In this document: piece after piece, positions 15,279 through 22,592 of the stretch
How positions within the stretch are numbered: the stretch's first letter is position 1
Layout of the letters: each line of letters begins with the position of its first letter
Assembly: GCA_947454135.1 (NCBI GenBank)
Contig: CANGJI010000022.1
Coordinates: forward strand, 1 to 36,296
Reading direction: 5' to 3'
Length of the DNA stretch: 36,296 bases
From: Sphingomonadaceae bacterium
GTDB lineage: Bacteria; Pseudomonadota; Alphaproteobacteria; Sphingomonadales; Sphingomonadaceae
The notes under the pieces: generated by a model
The model's database searches: none
What the model was told of the DNA's origin: nothing
The model's input: only the letters and a program-made list of their open reading frames with translations
Translations under genes and position numbers: made by a program

Positions 15279-16697
15279 ATGGCCAGTCTGGCAGCTAACC
15301 ATCCGCACTCGATCCGTCCGCAGGACGTGCAGAGCGAGCGCGGCAATCCGCACTGGGTCCGCCTCAAGGACGAACGCGAACTCGATGCGATTCCCGGCGA
15401 GGACGGCTGGCCGATCGTGGGCAGCACGTTCCAGCTGCTCGCCGATCCGATCGGTTTCGGCAAGCGCATGCGGGCGAAGTACGGCGACATCCACCGCACG
15501 CGCACGTTCGGGCGGCGGCAGGTCACGCTGATCGGGCCCGAGGCGAACGAGCTGGTGCTGTTTGATCGCGACAAGATCTTCAGTTCCGAACAGGGCTGGG
15601 GCCCGCTGCTCAACCTGCTGTTCCCGCGCGGGCTGATGCTGATGGATTTCGCCGCGCACCGTGCCGACCGGCGCGCGCTGTCGATTGCCTTCAAGCCCGA
15701 GCCGATGCGGCACTACTGCGATGCGCTCAACGTCGATATTGCCCGCGGGGTCGAAGCCTGGGGGGAGGGGCCGCGCAAGTTCTATCCCGCGATCAAGGCG
15801 CTCACGCTGGAAACCGCGGCGACGAGCTTCCTCGGCCTGCCGTTGGGACCGGAGGCGGACCGGCTCAACAAGGCTTTCGTCGACATGGTGCAGGCCTCGG
15901 TCGCGCCGATTCGCCGGCCGCTGCCGTTCACCGCGATGGGGCGCGGTTATGCCGGGCGCCAGCTGATGGTCGAATACTTCACCGGCCTGCTGCGCGAACG
16001 GCGGGCCAATCCCGGGCAGGACATGTTCAGCCAGTTCGCGATGGCCCGGCGTGATGATGATCCGGCGGCAGAGCTGCTGCCCGAGGATGTCGTCGTAGAC
16101 CACATGATCTTCCTGATGATGGCCGCGCATGACACGATCACGAGTTCGTTCACGACGCTGATCTGGCACATCGCCAAGAACCCCGAGTGGCAGGAGAAGC
16201 TGCGCGCAGAGGCGCGGGCGGCGGCAGGGGGTGACGGCGTGGCGCTGTCCTATGATTCGCTCGGCAAGATGGAGCTGGCCGAGATGGCGATGAAGGAGGC
16301 GCTGCGAATCATGCCGCCGGTGCCTTCCACCCCGCGCCGGGCGACGCGCGATTTCACGTTCGGCGGGTACCGCATCCCTGCCGGCACGAGTGTCGGCATC
16401 AGCGCGGCGGCGGTCCATGCCGATCCGGCGCACTGGCCCGAACCCGAGCGATTCGATCCGCTGCGCTTCACGCCGGCGGCGGTGGCGGCGCGGCACAAAT
16501 ATGCGTGGATCCCCTACGGCGGGGGCGCCCATATGTGCCTTGGCCTGCACTTCGCCACGATGCAGACCAAGCTCCTCATCCACCACATCCTCACCCGCTA
16601 CCGGGTGGAGGTGGAGCCGGGCTACACGCCGGCATGGCAGCCCTGGCCGATCCCCAAGCCGCGCGACGGGCTGCATGTGCGCTTCGTGCGGCTCTGA
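15279..16697 (+). CDS. Cytochrome P450
   Basis: This is a 472-residue soluble bacterial P450 mono-oxygenase. The oxygen-activating I-helix motif is AAHDT (282-286), the ExxR pair is E340/R343 in KEALR, and the haem cysteine is C420 in PYGGGAHMCLG. The haem loop has tyrosine for the usual phenylalanine (Y413) and histidine where arginine is common (H418), the latter also seen in CYP51-like proteins. Overall length and the N-terminal PGEDGWPIVGS segment recall CYP120/CYP51-type membrane-lipid or terpenoid-oxidising P450s, but the substrate is unknown. No ferredoxin or reductase gene is adjacent. AGGAG at 15268-15272 sets the ATG. The promoter carries a TetR-type operator, so expression is probably inducible. 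Confidence 0.94.
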   Translation: MASLAANHPHSIRPQDVQSERGNPHWVRLKDERELDAIPGEDGWPIVGSTFQLLADPIGFGKRMRAKYGDIHRTRTFGRRQVTLIGPEANELVLFDRDKIFSSEQGWGPLLNLLFPRGLMLMDFAAHRADRRALSIAFKPEPMRHYCDALNVDIARGVEAWGEGPRKFYPAIKALTLETAATSFLGLPLGPEADRLNKAFVDMVQASVAPIRRPLPFTAMGRGYAGRQLMVEYFTGLLRERRANPGQDMFSQFAMARRDDDPAAELLPEDVVVDHMIFLMMAAHDTITSSFTTLIWHIAKNPEWQEKLRAEARAAAGGDGVALSYDSLGKMELAEMAMKEALRIMPPVPSTPRRATRDFTFGGYRIPAGTSVGISAAAVHADPAHWPEPERFDPLRFTPAAVAARHKYAWIPYGGGAHMCLGLHFATMQTKLLIHHILTRYRVEVEPGYTPAWQPWPIPKPRDGLHVRFVRL

Positions 16698-16774
16698 CGG
16701 TTCGCAAGGGCGGCACCGGTCCGCTACCCCGCCCGGCAACGCGCTCCTTTGCGCCTTGCCGCCAACACTACCGG

Positions 16775-16803
16775 TTGACGATTCGGCATGCCGTGGCTAA
16801 GGC
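16775..16803 (+). promoter_or_regulatory. Promoter candidate for rpsT
   Basis: A TTGACG -35 box (16775-16780) is followed after 17 bases by TAAGGC (16798-16803). The -35 box is strong and the -10 box weak. A GATTC site, the CcrM methylation motif, overlaps the -35 box at 16780-16784. Transcription from here would give a leader of about 90 bases before rpsT. Confidence 0.4.
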
Positions 16804-16900
16804 GCGCGCTTTCCGGAGAGTCTGACAGGGCTTTGCCGGGCCCACAGGTTTATTCGCCGCCCGCACGTCATGCGGATCCGGCTCTTGAAACAGGACAGTC

Positions 16901-17161
16901 ATGGCCAATACGCCGCAAGCCCGTAAGCGCATCCGTCGCAATGCCAACCGTGCCGAGATCAACGGCAACCGCCTCTCCCGCATCCGCACCTTCGTCAAGA
17001 AGGTCGAGGCCGCGATCGCCGGTGGTGACAAGGCTGCTGCGGCTGAAGCGCTCCATGCCGCCCAGCCGGAACTGGCGCGCGGCGTTGCTCGCGGCGTGCT
17101 CCACAAGAACACCGTGGCGCGCAAGATGTCGCGCCTGACGAAGCGAGTCGCCTCGCTCTGA
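16901..17161 (+). CDS. rpsT: 30S ribosomal protein S20
   Basis: S20 is a small, very basic, three-helix protein that binds the body of 16S rRNA during 30S assembly. The 86-residue sequence is full length and typical: [17 protein letters not shown] at the N-terminus, a central [11 protein letters not shown] helix and the C-terminal [21 protein letters not shown] lies 5 bases before the ATG. It is followed by a strong terminator and then dnaA, the usual alphaproteobacterial neighbour. The leader contains a hairpin at 16856-16882 that could serve autoregulation. Confidence 0.98.
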   Translation: MANTPQARKRIRRNANRAEINGNRLSRIRTFVKKVEAAIAGGDKAAAAEALHAAQPELARGVARGVLHKNTVARKMSRLTKRVASL

Positions 17162-17208
17162 TTCGTCTCGTGCAGGCCCTACCGGGCTAGCACTACGTAC
17201 AGAAACGG

Positions 17209-17246
17209 AACGCGGCTGGTGTCAGTGACACCGGCCGCGTTTTGTT
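17209..17246 (+). terminator. Rho-independent terminator after rpsT
   Basis: A 15-base-pair stem (AACGCGGCTGGTGTC at 17209-17223 with GACACCGGCCGCGTT at 17227-17241, one G-T pair) has a 3-base loop and runs into TTTTG. It separates rpsT from dnaA. Confidence 0.92.
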
Positions 17247-17719
17247 TCGTCTCCGTTACAGGCCTTGCCGTCATGTCCGGGCGGGGCTTGTCACGCACAA
17301 GTCGCAGATTTCTGCCGATTCGCGGACGATTTCCAAAAAATGGCTATTTTTCAGTCTATTGATTGATTTCCGCCAAGTTTGGGGCGTCAAGATTCTTTAT
17401 TTCAGTTTTTTTGCGGCTCGGTGCTTGCGAATCCCTCCGTATCGCCAATAGACATGTCTTTCTCGATGCGGCGCGGCCCCTGCCTCAGCAGGTCTGTCAG
17501 CCAAATCGGGGTCACGACAATCGCAAGGTTCATAGCCGGGAGCAGGGGTGCTTTCCCGGCACGGGGTAGATTTGTGTCTGCGGCAGGGGGTGCTGAAGCA
17601 GGCCATCGGGGTGAGGGTAGCGAAGCGTGAAGATGGATGAATTTGCAGGCGGCGGTGGACGGGGCACCGCAGCCCAGGCGGTTGATGCCGCACCGGGCAA
17701 GAAAGGACGAGAGAGCGCA
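17247..17719 (+). promoter_or_regulatory. AT-rich intergenic region upstream of dnaA
   Basis: I find no gene in these 470 bases apart from a possible N-terminal extension of dnaA in the last 90. A conspicuous AT-rich stretch runs from about 17325 to 17420, with a hairpin AAAAAT-GGCT-ATTTTT at 17336-17351 and a T-run near 17405. Three GANTC sites, the CcrM methylation motif of alphaproteobacteria, lie at 17317, 17391 and 17429, and an inverted repeat CTTGT-N5-ACAAG at 17287-17301. The region must contain the dnaA promoter, but I cannot fix its boxes. I see no close match to the DnaA box TTATCCACA. Confidence 0.55.
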
Positions 17720-19123
17720 ATGATCGAGGACCAGGAAGCACTCGATCTCGCCGCGGACTGGGCAGACATCAGCCAGGGGCTCAAGAAGGATCTTGGCCCG
17801 CAGCTTCACAGCCAGTGGATCAAGCCGATTCAGGTCGGCACCTTCTGCAAGGAAACCGGCACGCTGGACCTGTTCCTGCCGACCGAGTTCTCGGCCAACT
17901 GGGTCGCAGACCGTTTCGCTGACCGGCTCTCGCTCGCGTGGAAGATCGCCCGTTCGGAAGTGCGCCAGGTGCGCATCACCGTCCACCCGCGCCGCCGCGC
18001 CATGCCCGAGCTGCGCATGGGCGGCATGCCGGCCAATGATACCGGCTCGATGCCCACAGTGCAGCGCCAGGCTGCCGTGCCGCTCAGCGCCGATGCCGCT
18101 GTCACCGGGCTCGATCCGTCGCTGACCTTCGCTGAATTCGTTACCGGCTCGGCCAATATCCTCGCGGTCAACGCCGCGCAGCGCATGGCCGCGCTCGAAA
18201 CGCCGCAGTTCTCGCCGCTCTACCTCAAGGGCGCGACCGGCCAGGGCAAGACGCACCTGCTCCACGCCATCGGCCATGCCTATGCCGCCGCCCGCCCGGG
18301 CGCGCGCATCTTCTACTGCTCGGCCGAGCGCTTCATGATCGAGTTCGTGCAGGCCATGCGCTCGAACGAGATGCTGGAATTCAAGGCGCGGCTGCGCGGG
18401 TTCGACCTGCTGCTCGTCGACGACATCCAGTTCATCATCGGCAAAGCCTCGACGCAGGAGGAATTCCTCCACACGATCGATGCGCTGATGAGCGCGGGCA
18501 AGCGCCTTGTCGTCGCCGCCGACCGCGCGCCGCAGGCGCTCGACGGGGTCGAGCAGCGCCTGCTCTCGCGCCTTTCGATGGGCCTCGTCGCGGATATCCA
18601 GCCCGCGGACATCGATCTGCGCCGCAAGATCCTCGAACACCGCCTCGCGCGCTTCACCAGCACGCAAGTCCCGGCGGATGTGATCGAGTTCCTCGCGCGC
18701 ACGATCAACCGCAATGTCCGCGAGCTTGTCGGCGGGCTCAACAAGCTGATCGCCTATGCCCAGCTCACCGGACAGCCGGTCTCGCTCCAGCTGGCCGAAG
18801 AGCAGCTGACCGACATCCTCTCGGCCAACCGCCGCCGGATCACGATCGACGAGATCCAGCGCATGGTCTGCCAGTTCTACCGGGTCGACCGCACCGAGAT
18901 GGCGAGCAAGCGCCGCGCCCGCGCGGTCGTGCGGCCGCGTCAGGTGGCGATGTACCTCGCCAAGGTGCTGACGCCGCGCTCCTACCCGGAGATCGGCCGC
19001 AAGTTCGGCGGGCGCGATCACTCGACCGTGATCCACGCGGTGCGCCTGATCGAGGAACTGCGCACGCGCGATGCCGATATGGACGGCGACGTGCGGACGC
19101 TGCTGCGGCAGCTGGAAGACTAA
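17720..19123 (+). CDS. dnaA: Chromosomal replication initiator DnaA
   Basis: DnaA binds DnaA boxes at oriC, opens the duplex and loads the helicase. From the ATG at 17720 it has 467 residues, a usual length. Domain I spans about 1-90, followed by a short linker. The AAA+ domain has Walker A GATGQGKT (171-178) and Walker B LLVDDIQF around 231-238. The C-terminal domain IV carries the DnaA signature GGRDHSTVIHAVR for box binding. Upstream in-frame starts at 17627 (GTG) and 17633 (ATG) would add about 30 low-complexity residues; I prefer 17720 because family homology begins there. It stands alone between two hairpins, next to rpsT. Confidence 0.96.
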   Translation: MIEDQEALDLAADWADISQGLKKDLGPQLHSQWIKPIQVGTFCKETGTLDLFLPTEFSANWVADRFADRLSLAWKIARSEVRQVRITVHPRRRAMPELRMGGMPANDTGSMPTVQRQAAVPLSADAAVTGLDPSLTFAEFVTGSANILAVNAAQRMAALETPQFSPLYLKGATGQGKTHLLHAIGHAYAAARPGARIFYCSAERFMIEFVQAMRSNEMLEFKARLRGFDLLLVDDIQFIIGKASTQEEFLHTIDALMSAGKRLVVAADRAPQALDGVEQRLLSRLSMGLVADIQPADIDLRRKILEHRLARFTSTQVPADVIEFLARTINRNVRELVGGLNKLIAYAQLTGQPVSLQLAEEQLTDILSANRRRITIDEIQRMVCQFYRVDRTEMASKRRARAVVRPRQVAMYLAKVLTPRSYPEIGRKFGGRDHSTVIHAVRLIEELRTRDADMDGDVRTLLRQLED

Positions 19124-19144
19124 GGGATAAGGGAAGGCGCGAGG

Positions 19145-19170
19145 GCGAGGGCCATTGCCCTCGCATTTCT
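19145..19170 (+). terminator. Terminator-like hairpin after dnaA
   Basis: GCGAGGGC-CATT-GCCCTCGC (19145-19164) forms a perfect 8-base-pair stem with a 4-base loop, followed by ATTTCT. The T-tract is weak, so termination may be partial and some transcripts may continue into the MoeB-like gene. Confidence 0.6.
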
Positions 19171-19196
19171 CCTTCTTCCCCCCTAACTGCAAACCC

Positions 19197-19973
19197 ATGA
19201 CTCCCGACCGCCTGGACCGCTTCGCCCGCCATATTGTCCTCCCCGAAGTGGGCGGGGCCGGGCAGGCGAGACTGGTGCAGAGCCATGTCGTGCTGGTCGG
19301 CATGGGCGGAATCGGCAGTCCGGCCTTGCAGTATCTCGCGGGGGCCGGCGTTGGCCGGCTGACGCTGATCGACGACGATGTGGTCGAGGCTTCCAATCTC
19401 CAGCGGCAGACGATTTTCGCCACCGATGACATCGGCCGGCCCAAGGCCGAAGCGGCGGCGGACTGGCTGAGAGCCTTCGATCCGGCGCTGGACGGCACGG
19501 CGCATGTCACCCGGCTGACGCGGGGCAATGCGGCGGCGCTGATTGCCGGGGCAGATGTTGTCCTCGATGGCAGCGACAACTTCGCGACACGGCTGGCGGT
19601 TTCGGATGCCTGTGTGGCGGCGGGCGTACCGCTGACCAGCGCGGCGCTGGGGCGGTTTCAGGGGCAGGTGGCGAGCTTTGCCGGGCACCGCGATGGCCAC
19701 GCCTGCTACCGCTGCTTTGTCGGCGATGCGTTCGATGCGCAGGATTGCGATACTTGCGCCGATACGGGCGTGCTGGGCGCGATGGTCGGCATGGTCGGTG
19801 CATTTGGCGCAATGGCGGCGATGCGCGTGCTGCTGGAGGGCGTTTCCACGCTCGGCGATCCGCAGTGGGGGCAGGTCCACGTGCTGGACGGACTGAAGCT
19901 CGTGCTGCGCACGATGCGGATTGCCAAGGATCCGGAGTGCCGGGCTTGCGGCGCGCCCGGCTCAGCCGCCTAG
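19197..19973 (+). CDS. moeB: MoeB/ThiF-family E1-like adenylyltransferase
   Basis: This is a 258-residue E1-like enzyme that adenylates the C-terminal glycine of a small ubiquitin-fold sulphur carrier (MoaD or ThiS). Visible features are the nucleotide loop GMGGIGS (35-41), the DDDVVEASNLQRQ stretch (59-71), zinc cysteines C170-x-x-C173 and C248-x-x-C251, and cysteines C184 and C187 before the ADTGVLGAMVG segment. No rhodanese domain is attached. Choosing between molybdopterin (MoeB) and thiamine (ThiF) use is not possible from sequence; MoeB is the more common form as a lone gene, and a molybdopterin enzyme is encoded in this window. It overlaps the convergent cobB by 12 bases. Confidence 0.9.
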   Translation: MTPDRLDRFARHIVLPEVGGAGQARLVQSHVVLVGMGGIGSPALQYLAGAGVGRLTLIDDDVVEASNLQRQTIFATDDIGRPKAEAAADWLRAFDPALDGTAHVTRLTRGNAAALIAGADVVLDGSDNFATRLAVSDACVAAGVPLTSAALGRFQGQVASFAGHRDGHACYRCFVGDAFDAQDCDTCADTGVLGAMVGMVGAFGAMAAMRVLLEGVSTLGDPQWGQVHVLDGLKLVLRTMRIAKDPECRACGAPGSAA

Positions 19974-20678
19974 CAATTCCTCGACCCAGGCGGGCACGAT
20001 CTCGCTGGCGGGGCCGAGGCGGGTTTCGTGGAACCACTGCGAGCCCTGGGAGCGTTCGAGATTGAGTTCGAGCGCCTGCGCGCCGATTTCGCGTGCGGTG
20101 CGGACGAACCCGGCAGCGGGGTAGACCGCGCCGGAGGTGCCGATCGAGACGAAGAGGTCAGCCTCGGACAGGGCGGCGAAGATCTCTTCCATGCGGTAGG
20201 GCACTTCGCCGAACCACACGACATCGGGGCGTAGCGCGGGCACAGCGCATTCCGGGCAGGGCGGGCGATCTGCCAGCGGGCCGGTCCAGCGGTGGCGGGT
20301 ATCGCAGGCGGTGCACCAGACTGTCAGATGCTCGCCGTGCATGTGGATGACGCCGAGCGAGCCGCCGCGTTCGTGGAGATCGTCGACGTTCTGGGTGACG
20401 AGGGTGACGGTGCCGCCGGGCACGCGCTTCGGCCATTCGCGCTCAAGCCGCCCGAGTGCGACGTGCGCGGCATTGGGCGCCTTGGTCTGGATCGCGGCGC
20501 GGCGCATGTCGTAGAAGCGCAGCACGAGGTCCGGATCGCGGGCGAAGCCTTCGGGGGTGGCGACGTCCTCCACCCGGTGCTGTTCCCACAGGCCCCCGGC
20601 GGAGCGGAAGGTATCGATCCCGCTTTCGGCGGAGACCCCGGCCCCTGTCAGGATGACGATGTTGCGGTATGTCTGCAT
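19962..20678 (-). CDS. cobB: NAD-dependent protein deacylase (sirtuin, CobB type)
   Basis: This sirtuin of about 238 residues removes acyl groups from lysines using NAD+. It has the NAD loop TGAGVSAESGIDTFR (11-25), TQNVDDLHERGG (95-106), the catalytic histidine H114 in HMHGE, and the zinc cysteines C122/C125 and C141/C144. The pair Y56 and R59 in FYDMRR corresponds to the tyrosine-arginine pair of class III sirtuins that remove succinyl groups. I start at the ATG at 20678 (MQTYRNIVILTGAG); an ATG at 20687 is also possible. A TTG further upstream would overlap dapB and is unlikely. It is divergent from dapB with only about 35 bases between starts. Confidence 0.94.
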   Translation of the reverse strand: MQTYRNIVILTGAGVSAESGIDTFRSAGGLWEQHRVEDVATPEGFARDPDLVLRFYDMRRAAIQTKAPNAAHVALGRLEREWPKRVPGGTVTLVTQNVDDLHERGGSLGVIHMHGEHLTVWCTACDTRHRWTGPLADRPPCPECAVPALRPDVVWFGEVPYRMEEIFAALSEADLFVSIGTSGAVYPAAGFVRTAREIGAQALELNLERSQGSQWFHETRLGPASEIVPAWVEELLGG

Positions 20679-20713
20679 CGCGGCCATGAAGCACGCCGGA
20701 CATGAGGTGATCA

Positions 20714-21442
20714 ATGGCAAGAGTGGGCATTATCGGCAGCGCCGGGCGCATGGGTCGGGCGCTGGCGGAGGCGATCGCGGCGGCGGGGCATGACGTCTCC
20801 GGCGGGATCGATCAGGGCGGCGATCCGATGGCGCTGGCGCAGGCGAGCGACGTGCTGGTCGATTTCTCGGCACCGGCGGCGCTGGAGTTCAATCTCGATG
20901 CCGCGATCCACGCCGGCATTCCCATCGTGGTCGGCACGACGGGGCTGGCGGAGCGGCATCACTGGCTGGTCGATGCGGCGGCCGTCTCGGTGCCGGTGCT
21001 GCAGACGGGCAACACCTCGCTGGGCGTGACCCTCCTGGCGCATCTGGTGCGCGAGGCGGCGAGCCGGCTGGGCGAGGACTGGGACATCGAGATCGTCGAG
21101 ACGCACCACCGCATGAAAGTCGATGCGCCTTCGGGCACGGCGCTGCTGCTGGGCGAAGCGGCGGCGGCGGGGCGCGGCGTGGGGCTTGCCGACGAAGCCG
21201 TGCGCGGGCGCGACGGGGTGACCGGCGCGAGGAAGCAGGGCACCATCGGCTTTGCGGCCCTGCGCGGCGGCACCGTGGCGGGCGACCACACCGTGCATTT
21301 CCTGGCCGACAACGAGCGGATTGCGCTGTCGCACCTTGCCGAGAACCGGGCGATCTTTGCGCGCGGGGCGGTGCGCGCGGCGGAATGGCTGCTCGGCAAG
21401 GAGCCCGGGCGGTACAGCATGCCGGAGGTGCTCGGGCTTTGA
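20714..21442 (+). CDS. dapB: 4-hydroxy-tetrahydrodipicolinate reductase
   Basis: DapB catalyses the NAD(P)H-dependent second step of the diaminopimelate branch, leading to lysine and the peptidoglycan cross-linking residue. The 242-residue protein has the nucleotide motif GSAGRMG (8-14), the VVGTTG loop (72-77) and the substrate signature E129-THHRMKVDAPSGT-A143. It is on the short side for the family (E. coli 273). GAGGTGA directly upstream sets the ATG. It is first in an operon of overlapping genes: its TGA stop overlaps the TTG start of nth. lysC, the first enzyme of the same pathway, lies about 6 kb away. Confidence 0.97.
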   Translation: MARVGIIGSAGRMGRALAEAIAAAGHDVSGGIDQGGDPMALAQASDVLVDFSAPAALEFNLDAAIHAGIPIVVGTTGLAERHHWLVDAAAVSVPVLQTGNTSLGVTLLAHLVREAASRLGEDWDIEIVETHHRMKVDAPSGTALLLGEAAAAGRGVGLADEAVRGRDGVTGARKQGTIGFAALRGGTVAGDHTVHFLADNERIALSHLAENRAIFARGAVRAAEWLLGKEPGRYSMPEVLGL

Positions 21443-22146
21443 ACAAGGACCAGATCTTCGAGTTCTTCCGGAGGCTGGCGGAGACGAACCCTTCGCCCGA
21501 GACCGAGCTCGAATATGGCAATGTCTATCAGCTGCTGGTGGCGGTGACGCTCTCGGCGCAGGCGACCGACGTCGGCGTCAACAAGGCGACCCGCGCGCTG
21601 TTTGCCAAGGTGAAGACGCCTGCCGAGATGCTGGAGCTGGGCGAAGAGGGGCTGAAGCAGCACATCAAGACGATCGGGCTGTTCAATTCCAAGGCGAAGA
21701 ACGTGATCGCGATGGCCGAGATTCTGGTGCGCGAGCATGGCGGCGAAGTGCCGGCGGACCGCGACCTGCTCACCGCGCTGCCGGGTGTGGGGCGCAAGAC
21801 GGCCAATGTCGTGCTCAACTGCGCGTTCGGGGCGGAGACCTTTGCGGTCGACACGCATATCTTCCGCGTCGGCAATCGCACCGGGCTGGCCAAGGGCAAG
21901 ACGCCGCTGGCGGTGGAGAAGCAGCTCGAGAAGAAGGTGCCGCAGCCGTTCCGCGTCGGTTCGCACCACTGGATGATCTTGCACGGGCGCTATGTGTGCA
22001 AGGCGCGCAGCCCCGAGTGCTGGCGCTGCGAAGTGGTTGACCTTTGCGGGTTCAGGGGGAAGATTCTGGAGAAGGGGGCGAAACCCGCAACCAAACCTGC
22101 GACTCGGGGGGCAGGGGCGCGGAAAGCCAAGGAGAAGAAGGCATGA
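21439..22146 (+). CDS. nth: Endonuclease III (DNA glycosylase/AP lyase)
   Basis: Nth removes oxidised pyrimidines from DNA and nicks the abasic site. I start it at the TTG at 21439, which shares bases with the dapB stop and has GGAGG at 21424-21428. With this start the key residues fall exactly at the E. coli positions: catalytic K120 in GVGRKTANVV, D138 in AVDTH, and [4Fe-4S] ligands C187, C194, C197 and C203. A lysine-rich tail of about 25 residues follows the cluster. The 235-residue length is slightly above E. coli (211) because of that tail. Its stop overlaps the next start (ATGA), so the three genes are translationally coupled. Confidence 0.96.
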   Translation: MNKDQIFEFFRRLAETNPSPETELEYGNVYQLLVAVTLSAQATDVGVNKATRALFAKVKTPAEMLELGEEGLKQHIKTIGLFNSKAKNVIAMAEILVREHGGEVPADRDLLTALPGVGRKTANVVLNCAFGAETFAVDTHIFRVGNRTGLAKGKTPLAVEKQLEKKVPQPFRVGSHHWMILHGRYVCKARSPECWRCEVVDLCGFRGKILEKGAKPATKPATRGAGARKAKEKKA

Positions 22147-22589
22147 GCGCTTTGAGGCCAAATACCCTGAGGATGGCCGCCTGTGTTTCCCTCACGACCT
22201 TAGCGGCTCTGTCGCTGGGCGCCTGCGCGCCCAAGGGCGGGTCGGCATGGGCCGAGAACGGCCATGCCGCCGACATTCCCGCCGCGACGCCGACCGGCAA
22301 GGCGGTCAGCTGCATCCCGATCACCTCGATCCGTGAAAGCCGGGTACGCGACGACTGGACCATCGATTTCCGCACCGGCGGCGATACCTGGTACCGCAAC
22401 AGCCTGCCCTACCGTTGCAGCAACCTCGGCTTCGAGCGGGCGTTCTCCTATTCGACCTCGCTCTCGCAGCTGTGCAATGTCGATATCATCACGGTCTTCC
22501 GCAATGGCGGCGGCCCGACCGGCCCGATGGGCTCGTGCGGGTTGGGGATGTTCCAGCCGGTGAAGCTGGCGAAGGACGCGAAGAAGTAG
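22143..22589 (+). CDS. DUF6491-like lipoprotein
   Basis: This is a 148-residue exported protein with a lipoprotein signal: a hydrophobic stretch followed by the lipobox LGAC, so the mature protein should be lipid-anchored at C28. The rest resembles the DUF6491 family, with a first cysteine before ITSIRESRVRDDWTIDF, then WYRNSLPYRCSNLGFERAF, SQLCNVDIITV and a last cysteine in MGSCGLG. The function is unknown. It overlaps the nth stop by ATGA, so it is expressed with dapB and nth although its role is probably unrelated. It converges on the symporter gene with a 3-base gap. Confidence 0.8.
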   Translation: MSALRPNTLRMAACVSLTTLAALSLGACAPKGGSAWAENGHAADIPAATPTGKAVSCIPITSIRESRVRDDWTIDFRTGGDTWYRNSLPYRCSNLGFERAFSYSTSLSQLCNVDIITVFRNGGGPTGPMGSCGLGMFQPVKLAKDAKK

Positions 22590-22592
22590 GCG

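Noticed and set aside
17402..19579. 725-codon open frame on the minus strand opposite dnaA
   Set aside because: It runs antisense across dnaA and into the MoeB-like gene, crosses the dnaA hairpin, and shows no domain; a compositional shadow.
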